Shown here: positions 55,036-64,000 of the stretch, in pieces
How positions within the stretch are numbered: the first letter of the stretch is position 1
Layout of the letters: each line of letters starts with the position of its first letter
Assembly: GCA_003864495.1 (NCBI GenBank)
Contig: ML133389.1
Span: 310,001 to 374,000, forward strand
Direction of reading: 5' to 3'
From: Nemopilema nomurai
Lineage: Eukaryota; Cnidaria; Scyphozoa; Rhizostomeae; Rhizostomatidae
Length of the DNA: 64,000 bases
Position numbers and translations under genes: made by a program
The notes under the pieces: generated by a model
Databases searched by the model: none
What the model was told of the DNA's origin: nothing
What the model saw: the letters and a program-made list of their open reading frames with translations, nothing else

Positions 55036-56397
55036 AAGATCCACCTCACCAGATTTCGGTAAGCAACTGCACGCAGATATCTGCAAAAAGTGCACTTTGT
55101 TACTAAGCAGACAGCAAAATGTCTTTTAACTAATTTTGAGTAGTTTTTTCTGGTAATTTTTAAAATTTGACTATATAATGTGAAATAATCAGTTGTCTTT
55201 TAAAAATAAAATGTGTGGGATGAAAAGATTTTGAATAGCTAAGTCTTGCTTCAACAAACTTTAACCCTATAAATTTAAAAATACTTACTCATTCTCAGAT
55301 ATACCAGCACGTTTTTTATATGGCTTTCCATTTTTTTGCTTTAAAAGTGCACCAAGAATTTTTAACACTTCTTTGTTAACAAGTGCCTTGAAGTCTTCGT
55401 GTTCTGTAATGCAGCTTAGACTGTTCGAAAGTCCATCAAAAACCACTTTTCCATAGGCTGCATGGACCTCTCGGCAACAACGATACTCCCTAGCACTAAC
55501 TAGCCTTCCAACACTGCATTTGTTGCAAGCACATCTTAATGAAAATGCTTTGATGATTACTTATCAAAAATAAAAAGAGAATAATAAACATTGCATTTTC
55601 AAATTCGACACTCGTTTTCCGATCCGAAGCTAGTCTCGTCCTTGTGTGTGTTGTCGAAAGAAAATAATATAGATTGACTCTGAAATGATATTTTGATAGA
55701 AAAATTAATTTACCATTCATTTAAAGCAACATTCCTTTCAAATCGATCACGAAGTTGCGACGGCCTAATGCCATCTTCGTCCTCGGCCTGATCAGTCCCC
55801 TCATCATCAGCTCCTTCAGATTCATCGCTATTGTCTGAGGCCAAAGGCTCGTACTGATATGGCATAAAAACAGCGCCATAAACCTCTGCAAATCCTTCTT
55901 CGTCGCTAGATTCATTTAAAGTGGCATTATTTGATTCAGTTATACTCGCGTCGCTGCTTGAACTAGACGACATTGTCACAAACACACTGTATTCCACTTA
56001 GGCCGCACGCATCTGGCAAAAATGTGTCAAACACTTTACGTCACAAAAATACACTCGTTCCAGATCCCGTGTACAAATTTTGGAACCGTAGGCGCTAAAT
56101 TCAAATTGTTAAAACCAATATATTATTTGCCCAATGCAATTTTTAGTTGCATTTTCGGAATCAGCGATATCGAATTGGTCTAGAAACAACGGGAAAATTT
56201 TCGATTCATAATACCTTTAAGAAGACGTGAGATATATTACGACAATTGTGTTTTGTACTGTTGGCATTATTTAAAAGTAGAAATGAAGATTTGTTACAAA
56301 GTCCACAATTGAACATTATTTTCAGGCAAATGAAAATACTAAGTAGTGACCATCGGAATTTATAATCCATTTTAATCAAGTTGAGAGACTTAAATAC

Positions 56398-57963
56398 CTC
56401 TAAAGTTTCCGGCAAATCGTCAAGCTCTATGGGAAATTTGGGCTATCGACCATAAAGCACTTTAAATGGCGAATACTTTGTCGTGGCCTGTTGCTTCGAG
56501 CGCATTGACCAAAGAGCCGCATCTAAAAAATTGTCCCATTTCTCTGGGTGACCATTCAAAAAGGTACGTAATCGCCTGTAAAAGAACGTTTTTGATTAAC
56601 AATAAGGTTATGCAGTAACTGATGAAAACTGATGCTTCAAAGACACTCTTCAGTTTATAATTCAGAGAGAATTGGAATGCTGAAACAATCCTTAAGAATT
56701 TGTCTATCGAATTAGCGGAAAGTAGAATGCAACAAATCTTAATCTAAAATACCGTTGGATTGTTTGATTCTGTCTTTCATCCAGTCCGTTAGTTTGGGGG
56801 TGATACGTTGCTGCCTTTTTGTGATTTGTCCCCAGGACTTTCACCAAGTATTCGTTGATCTTTACAAAACGTACAATTTATATACAAAATGACAAACGAA
56901 CAAGTAATCAGAAAATCTGTTCGCGAGGACCCTTCCACCAAGAAAAAAGACGTTTTGCTATTTCCAGCTAAGGTTAAATGATGCAGGAAAGAGATTTGCT
57001 GCCAGAAGGTATCTCTATTCCTTAACGTAGTTTACATCCCAATTTATCATCGCAAAGTTTTGTTTAAGTCGCATATTGTTAATATGATATGCCTGCCAGT
57101 TGATATTCTTGTACAGGCATCATATTTTCATATTAAAAAATCTATCTTCTATCCCTTCAACCTAATATACTTTCCAACTAATATTTGCCTGGTGATAACA
57201 GCGTGATACTTGAAGTAGCAACTTAGAATTATCTTATTTTTTTACACCAAAAGCGTGTGCAACTCGGCTTATATGTCGTCGATTATTTTATGACAGACCG
57301 ATATGCAGCAATTTTCATTACTTTCAAACTTAATGAATATTAAAGAATTTCTGGTTACTAAAAAGTTTTACCTCATTCACAAATTCACCTCCGTTATCTG
57401 ACAAAAAAGCATGGCAAGCACCGTGGCGGAAAAAAAATTTCATTATGCATTTGGCAATTTCTTCGGCATTCTTGCTTGAAATTGGAAATGCTTCCGTCCA
57501 CTTTGTAAAAAGTCTGTCGCCGTAAAAATATAGGTGTTTACGACTGCAGTTTTCTTTAATGGACCAACAAGATCAATTCCCATCATCTCAAATGGATATG
57601 TTGCCTGTCGAAAAGAGGCCCACAGTTTCAGGTATGATAAGATCGAGGAAATCCTGATATAGTCACCTTACCTGACTTTTTAATATGATTTTAAGCTTTT
57701 CATGAACTATATAGGTTTTTTTACGACCACCTCAAAGCTCTATTTAGCATTTATTGCAAGATAATATCTGCTAGGTGTAATAAATGATCTTTTTTATGAA
57801 CTGCCTTTTCAAAAATTTATATTGTTAAGGAGGCATTTATTGAAAAAATTAGAAATTTGCCTTGATTTACTTTGAATATATGAAGACTCACTTTGATTGG
57901 CTGCAGATCTTCTTTGATCACTTCAATCGGGCAACTCTTTTGACATTTATCACAAGATTCAAT
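56398..57963 (-). pseudogene. Ginger/Ty3-like integrase gene, four upstream exons
   Basis: Exons by splice sites: 57963-57892 (CDKCQKSCP, end of the zinc-binding domain), 57604-57372 (MMGIDLVGPL first Asp; LSDNGGEFVNE second Asp), 56859-56753 (YHPQTNGLDERQNQT with the Glu) and 56575-56398 (NGHPEKWDNFL, TTKYSPFKVLYGR). No reverse transcriptase is found nearby, and introns inside the integrase core argue for a Ginger DNA transposon or a host GIN1/KRBA2-like gene rather than a retroelement. Breaks: a lost T in the first-Asp exon (TDFFTKW region) and a TAG after LYGR. Confidence 0.75.
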
Positions 57964-60199
57964 CTGAATTCATAAATTGTTGTAAAATTAAGAACATAGA
58001 AAATTTTCCACTGGCTTAAGGAATGATGTATCAAGAGAAACAGTTAGTTAGTTAGACCTTTAAATGTGCAAAACGTTTGCAACATTGAAGCACCCTAAAG
58101 AATTCAAGATATTTCAGAGATTCATTACATCTTCCACTTCTTGAGACAAATGAAACTAACAAAACCTTGTTATGTAAGTAGAATACAATTTCAAAATAAC
58201 AATCAAATTTGTTACCTGCAGCTGTAATTCTAAAGTGGCAAGAGCAAGCAATTTTGGATCATTACATTATTTTATTAATGGAAACCCTGGAAAAATTTTC
58301 AGATTGGGATATTTTCAGAGTATAAATCAGCAAAGTAAAGCTTAGAGCAGCAAAATAGTTAATGCTGGTAGTAAGAAATGTTAAAATCAGGAGTTTTACG
58401 CACAGAAACAAGCGATTCAAGATAAATTCATCCATAACAAAACGGCGATTACAACTCGAACGAAAACTTAGACGAGGTAAATTCTTACAGCTCACAGCAT
58501 GACAGCGTGCAATAAAAGTGGAAGTAAACGTCATTGTTCGTAACTAAACAATAGCTCTTTTTTTAGTATATTCTAGCAAGAAAAGTCTGGGGATTAGTGT
58601 AATATTTGTCATAACTGAGATTTCATATTGTTTGGATATTGAGATTTCATGGTGTTAGTAGACTTAACCCAAGCATATTAGTTGGTTTATAATGCAATTT
58701 TTAAGTCTCCATATTGGAACTAGGGAACCTATTATCGATAAAAAACACATGCACGATGCTTCTGTGATGCCTCTTACCACCTGCCTATCATCATGGGCTA
58801 CTTTTGGACCTATTGAATTCTTCTCAACTGACTTACAGAACATTCTCCCACCTTTGAGAACAGAAATGTTGCAATACAAGTTAAATACATTCAATAAAAT
58901 CAGGGTTTCTCAAGGGCTGTCCCTGACAGAATGAGTCGATCATAGGCATCGCGCTCCCTTGATCTGACAATATAAATTAAAAAAATTCTTGAACAAAGTC
59001 GTTGTGGTTTGAAAACTCTTCTTAGAAAAACGATCAGGTAACAAAGTCTTTCATAAAACATGGAATAAATTTAGCACTTGCAATCCCTCTACAACGCTTT
59101 CAAATGTTTTGTTTTATAATCCCTATCATTTCTTCCTTTCTTGGTTGATTCTTGTTAAAAAAAATCCAGAGAAAATTGGACAAAACCTAAATTATAATAG
59201 GCTATAACCTTAAGAAATTGTTTATGTCATGATAATCAAATTTCTACCACTGATGAAAAACTTCTTGCTTGCTCTTCTAATGTCCTTTCTTTGATTGCTA
59301 TTTTCTGGTAGCTCATTTTCTCCAAAGAAGTATATATTTTATCATATCTTTCTTCTTCCATGTCTATTCAGAGATCTACAGGTAAGCAATTTAGGTATTA
59401 AGTTAATGTTGAATATGAAGTAGCTGTAGTAGCAGCATCGTTACATCTTGACAACTGCCTTGTAATGTAACGATCAATAAGAAAGAAGAGGTAAGAAGAC
59501 GCCAAGACTGGCGAAATCCAACTAACACTTATGGCCGAAAAAATTCACTGTGCAAAATGGTCACACGCTGCAAATCTGCTATATGTGTAACTGGTTGATT
59601 CTACTCAGTGCTAGGCCTATACTATGAACCACAAAATTGTGTGTATGAACTGAATATTGGAAGGTAAATTGCTACGCCTGTCGCTTATCGGAGTATTTAA
59701 ATGAAATGAATTATACATAGTCGATGGGTGATGTGAAATATTTACATAGCTACACTTGACGAACTCGAAGCATGGTCGCAATAGACAGGGTACTTTCCTT
59801 TCCCCACGCCTAAAACATTGGAAACCTCGTATTCACGTGATGTTTTTAGTCTGGAACAACAATAGAGGAACATTCTTACTCAGGGAACAGAGATATTCAT
59901 TACATGGGCACCTAGAACTGGGTGGTTATATCCATAGAAATGGTTATATCATGGATTTTATGCCGATTCATGCCGGTGGGCACTAGATAATATAGACTTA
60001 GTGTACAGCATTACGTCACTGCAAATGCGAAATAGGCATTCTCGACATGAGACTGTATAAGACAATAGGTAAAGCTGCGAAGCTCATTCTGTGATAAAGA
60101 AGAAAGGATACAAAATTGAGTCAGCTGAATGCTATTCATATCATTAAGTTATATCGTTTTATTTCGGCATCAGTACATACATGTAAAAAAGTATTTTGA
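57964..60199. other. gene-poor spacer
   Basis: Short ORFs (58262-58534 minus, 58692-58934 plus, 59756-59986 plus) have no domain I recognise. No element ends or tandem repeats of note. First exons of the integrase gene may lie here but are not visible to me. Confidence 0.4.
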
Positions 60200-61440
60200 T
60201 TACGAGCAAGAGTTGCATTTAAAGGAATTATCAATCAAAAGTGAAGCGGCCTGCACATTCGTGAGTTTTATACAACTTGGATTGCCAAATATGTTAACCT
60301 TTCCAAATATTGATGTTGACACAAGCCAATGATTTCCGAGATTATGACACTGTATCGCCTGATATGATTCTGTAGCCACAGTTATCTTGCTGAAGGGTGT
60401 CATTGCAACAACACTGTTGAGACCCCTGACACCAGTTGCCATCATTCTAAGAAGGTCTTGCCCTGCATCAATATGCTCATCAGTCAACCAACCCTGAGGG
60501 TCCAAGAGGATTTGATGAACATCTTCAGAGAGTTTGATGCCATTCCCATTTAACCAAGTAGGTTCTTGAAACTCTGAAATCATTGTGGCACTTTCAATAT
60601 CGATCACTTCGCCCAAAAGATGTGAGTTTGCATTTTTCCCCTTGTTTTTGTTAGGCTTTTTTGCAAGGGAACTAATGGAAATATTTTTTCTCTTTTTGCA
60701 AATATCCGCAATGATCCCATAACGTTTTTTGTCCTTTTTTCTGCACAGGAAGTTATTTCTTACTGACTCCCATTTGTTTTCTTGTGGGCTTTTTCTTTGG
60801 TGACAGGGACTTGTCCTTCGTGGGTAGATGATTTTCCTTGGGCCTTGTTCTCCTTAAAAAGCTCAGAGTTGTGTTTATCATTGTTGATAACTGTGGTAGG
60901 ACAATTCTGTCTTTGAAAATATATAGTTCATCATGCAATGACTTTAGGGCTAATACACATTTTTTCCTTTCATTAATTTGTTTGTCTTTTTTGCACACTA
61001 GTTTTTTATTCTCAGTCATTTCTTCATTGTTTAATGTGTTGTTTGAATTTCTTTTTGGAAGATTCTCCACACTTTGAGAATTCTCTTTGCGAGCACTGTC
61101 AAGACATTCAGGAACAATAACATTATCCAGCTTGAACAATGGATAATTTTTTAAACTGGCACCCAAAGATTCCCAGCCAACTTCAGGAAGGTTGACAACT
61201 GCACAGAGGTGTTTGTATGGTAGCTTATTGACTTTATAGTCGAAGCACTGGCAGCTTGGAAGAGAGGTGTCAGAGCCAAGCCAGACTTGATACTTCTCAT
61301 CTCCCAATTCGCTTCTAACGGTAAAGAGCTTGTTACCAGAACTTCTTATAAGGCTGTCAGGGTATGCTGGTTGTGACCTTTTCAGAATGTGGTGCACCAG
61401 GTCTTTTGGCCGATTGTGCAAAAAGTTTGGTACTCTGGAG
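60200..61440 (-). pseudogene. MULE-type remnant: SWIM finger plus Ulp1-like protease
   Basis: The first part (61421-60753) starts like a MULE transposase C-terminal region (LHNRPKDLVHHIL) and has a SWIM finger CQCFDYKVNKLPYKHLCAVV, in which the third Cys is Tyr (KLPYKHLC). A long basic linker follows. After a frameshift near 60755 the second part (about 60720-60200) has WLTDEHIDAGQDLL, GLNSVV and NHWLVSTS, the substrate-binding and His blocks of Ulp1 (C48) proteases. SWIM followed by Ulp1 is a known MULE arrangement in animals. The DDE core and the protease Cys end are not recognisable. Confidence 0.6.
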
Positions 61441-61786
61441 TCATATTTTCTGAATATTTAAGGTTCAGCTCCTTGTACCTTTGAATAGAGAAAAAACACA
61501 AAGATCCAATTTGCCAAAAAGTAAGGACAACATAGGTTAATTCCATGGGATAAAAATGAAAAGAAGAAATGATTTATAGTTTATAGTTGTGTAAGCATCA
61601 ATTTTGAAATTAGTGGTGTAGTTTGACCTTCCAGGCTAGGGGGTGGTGTAGATGGTGTGTCATCAGTTAGTGAGATCTACAGACAAATCTATCCATGAAG
61701 AAAACTAAAGATTTTTCAGCTAAAGTAGACACTAATGTAACTGTCAAATGATAATGATTTATTTGTAAATTTGATTTAAATTATGA
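61441..61786. other. non-coding spacer
   Basis: Separates the MULE remnant from the gypsy pol fragment. No long terminal repeat is recognised here, though the pol gene ends next to it. Confidence 0.4.
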
Positions 61787-64000
61787 TTATACAGTGTTCT
61801 TACCTGTTGTGACTATCTGGAAAAAATTGTCTGAGGAAAAAACTGGCAATTTACCCTTCACTTGTCGATTAAATAACAACTCACATGGTGGTACCTTGGT
61901 CACGGAATGTGGTGTTATGCGGTATTGCATCAAGAACCTTTGAATTTCTTGTTTCCATGGTTTTCCTTCCACGATCGCTGCTTGAATAACTTTGCCTAGC
62001 GGCTGGTTGAAGCGTTCGACCTCTCCGTTTGCTTGTGGCCATTTTGGAGTACTTCGGTCATGTTTTATTCCCAATATGTGTAAATAACGCTTGAATTCAT
62101 CTCCATTGAAAGGAGGGCCATTATCCTTCTGTATCTTGTCGGGAATTCCATGCACAGCAAAAATACGATCTAGTTTAGGTATAAGTGTTGAAGCTTTTGT
62201 AGAGCAAACAACTTCTACTTCTGGGAAACGCGAGTAACGATCAATAATGACTACCAGATAGTCACCTGTTGGCAGTGGTCCATAATAGTCTATGTGTAGT
62301 TTCTCCCATGGTTTTGTTGGTAATTCACTCAATTGCAATGGCTCTGGTCTGTTTTCTTTACCTGGTGCTTGACAAGCAAGGCAAGAATCAATCGTTGCTT
62401 TAACTAAGTCATCTATTTTTGGGAACCACACTTTCTCTCTGATCATAGCTTTTGTTTTGGACAGCCCCTGATGACTTTCATGCGCGATGTCAATTGCCTT
62501 TTGGCGTAAAGATAGAGGAATGACTATTCTTGAGCCTCTAAGAATAATATTCTGAGCACCGATCGAAAGTTCTTCTTTGATTGCTCGGTATGACAAATCG
62601 ACCGATTCCCACGCACCTGAGCGAATAGCGGCGCGAAGTTTCTGGAATTCTTTGTCGCTATTGGTTTCTTTACCAATCTCATGCAGACTCATTGTCTTAG
62701 GAACTGCATTAGAAGTTACGAACTTTAGGTATTCCTCAGTGAACTCTGTTTCTTTTGATGTTTTAGCAGATGGATGGCGAGATAGGTAGTCCGCAGCGTT
62801 CTCTTTGCCAGGTTTATATTTAATTGTAAACTGATAGGGCTGCAAGCGTAAAACCCATCTTTCTATCCTGGCTGATGTCTTAGAGCTTGGCGATCCGTAT
62901 ATGATCTCTAGGGGCTTATGGTCTGTGACAAGTGTGAAAGGTTGACCATATAAAAACAAATGGAAATGTTCAATGCCCCATACTATGCTCAAAGCTTCCT
63001 TTTCCGTCTGGGAATAACGACTTTCCACATCTGTTAAGGACCTACTAGCATATGCAATTACTTGATGGTCCTTTTTTTCTTTTGAGCTTTGCGATAAGAT
63101 GGCTGAAATGCCTACAGGACTTGCATCAACTGTCAGACTAGTAGATTTGTTTATATCAAAGTATCCCATAACTGGTGGAGAGGTAAGCGCTCGTTTTACC
63201 TGTTCAAACGCATTGTGATGTTCCTTTTTCCACGAAAAGATCGAGTTCTTCTTGATAAGATCTCTCAATGGAGCTGTAATTGTTGAATAATTTGGGATGT
63301 AGTTGGAGCTATAATTAGCCATTCCCAACAAACTTCTTACTTCACTTGCATTTTTTGGAATTGAAGCGTTTTGCAAATCCTCAATTCTTTTTGGATCTGG
63401 GCGAGTCCCTTTTTCGGAGAATATCTGTCCAAAGAAGTCTAATGTGGGTTGCAAGAATTTGCATTTGTTCGCATTTAACGTGAATCCCTTTTCTTGTAGA
63501 CGTTGCAAACATTTCTCAAGGGCGATGTCATGCTCTTCCTTGTTGACACCGAAAATAATTATGTCATCTGCTGTGTTCTGCATTCGATTCCTCTGCAAGA
63601 GGTAGTTGGTGATACGCTTGTGAAAGGTCCAGCTTTGTGAAGTACTTCGAACCATTAAGCTCTAGGCTTATATCATTCACTGTGGGTATAGGATATCTAA
63701 CCCTGTCTATGGCTTGGTTAGCCATCCTCATGTCCACACAAATTCGCACTGAACCATCTTTCTTCGGAACAGCAACGATGGGTGAGACCCATGGTGTTGG
63801 CTGATTTTCAGGTACTGGCTCTATGATATCCTGTCTTTGAAGCTCCTTCACAGCGTCCTGTACTTTCTGACGGATGTGAAATGGGATTCTCCTTGGGGGT
63901 TGAGCCTTTGGTATAACCTCTTGATTAATATTGAGCTGCACTTCAGTGTCTCTGAGTTTTCCTAAACCTTTGAATACATCACGATATTTATCCAGCAAAG
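61787..64000 (-). pseudogene. Ty3/gypsy pol: reverse transcriptase, RNase H, integrase (partial)
   Basis: Enters from the right edge of the window. Reverse transcriptase start (VRICVDMRMANQ, FTKLDLSQAYHQLPL) is followed by a gap: roughly 45 residues including the FG block are missing at about 63600, with a frame change. It then continues open for about 620 codons: NTADDIIIFG (YxDD box as ADD), RNase H (TLTVDASPVG, YSQTEKEALSIVWG, VTDHKPLE), integrase zinc finger and core (HIDYYGPLP, IQKDNGPPFNGDEF, PQANGEVERFNQ). It ends at 61787 soon after RQVKGKLPV, without a C-terminal domain or LTR. Confidence 0.92.

Larger units (their letters stand above)
51850..55973 (-). pseudogene. Kolobok partner protein with P2X7-C-terminus-like zinc domain
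   Basis: Exon 1 (55973-55714) is an acidic, Ser-rich start (MSSSSSSDASITE). Exon 2 (55534-55289) has CACNKCSVGRLVSAREYRCC and CITEHEDF, the Cys/His pattern of the P2X7 C-terminal ballast domain found beside Kolobok transposases. Exon 3 (from 55080) reads YLRAVAYRNLVRW and is cut by piggyBac at 55036. Sequence below 52003 (SGKNITPTIKKLATKIL) is the likely remainder. The exon 1-2 join would give TGA as the split codon, another possible defect. It is tail to tail with the transposase. Confidence 0.65.
46302..56216. mobile_element. Kolobok element (9.9 kb with nested insertions)
   Basis: Inverted ends AGGTATTATGAATCGAAAA start at 46302 and end at 56216, flanked by TTAA (46298-46301, 56217-56220), the Kolobok target. 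A second inverted block (GTGTTTGACACATT near 46510; inverse near 56025) shows that the repeats extend inward. It carries a THAP-DDE transposase (plus, nine exons) and a P2X7-C-terminus-like protein (minus). Later insertions are a hAT MITE (47588-47946) and piggyBac (52004-55035); without them it is about 6.5 kb. Confidence 0.9.

Noticed and set aside
58262..59986. Short ORFs between the integrase gene and the MULE remnant
   Set aside because: No domains, splice sites or composition bias to support them.

Overview
This window looks like a transposon graveyard from an animal nuclear genome. It is AT-rich, has spliceosomal introns, and its coding content is almost entirely mobile-element proteins. 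The mix (THAP/YqaJ ISL2EU elements, Harbinger, Kolobok with a P2X7-C-terminus-like partner, piggyBac, Tigger/pogo, Tc1, MULE with SWIM and Ulp1, a Ginger-like integrase, a CR1/L2-like LINE, Ty3/gypsy, and an HUH-SF3 helicase gene) is what I would expect in a marine invertebrate. A cnidarian such as an anthozoan is my best guess, but this is an inference from element content, not from a host gene. No host gene is identified with confidence; a few spliced-looking exons (10.1-10.5, 19.7-19.8, 27.0-27.3 and 30.1-30.9 kb) remain unassigned.

Layout. 0-2 kb: decayed THAP/DDE transposase with a 195-bp tandem array that multiplies a 36-nt mini-exon, then a small inverted-repeat element. 2.5-3.6 kb: broken Tc1 transposase. 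3.86-7.81 kb: Harbinger element with Myb-like and transposase genes (the first catalytic Asp is lost). 7.8-9.5 kb: iteron-like inverted repeats beside a broken HUH-endonuclease/SF3-helicase gene. 12.04-19.09 kb: Tigger/pogo element with TA target duplication and a divergent HIRAN-like gene, interrupted at 13.73-17.70 kb by ISL2EU copy 1. 21.54-26.00 kb: ISL2EU copy 2, which looks intact. 27.9-29.3 kb: minisatellite carrying an internally deleted Harbinger. 31.5-38.7 kb: LINE interrupted by intact ISL2EU copy 3 (32.62-36.49 kb). 39.68-45.11 kb: element with about 860-bp inverted repeats and an unfamiliar transposase-like gene. 45.8-58.0 kb: intron-containing integrase gene whose last intron holds a 9.9-kb Kolobok element (46.30-56.22 kb), itself carrying a hAT MITE and an intact piggyBac (52.00-55.04 kb). 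60.2-61.4 kb: MULE remnant (SWIM plus Ulp1). 61.8-64.0 kb: Ty3/gypsy pol running off the window.

How the genes work together. Each element carries its own transposition genes. The three ISL2EU copies share one plan: a THAP-DDE transposase and a SAP-SWIM-YqaJ nuclease facing each other tail to tail inside inverted repeats with AT target duplications. The nesting gives a clear order of insertion (LINE before ISL2EU-3; Tigger before ISL2EU-1; integrase gene before Kolobok before piggyBac). The most unusual items are the HUH-SF3 gene with iteron-like repeats, the long-inverted-repeat element, the HIRAN gene inside Tigger, and the amplified mini-exon.
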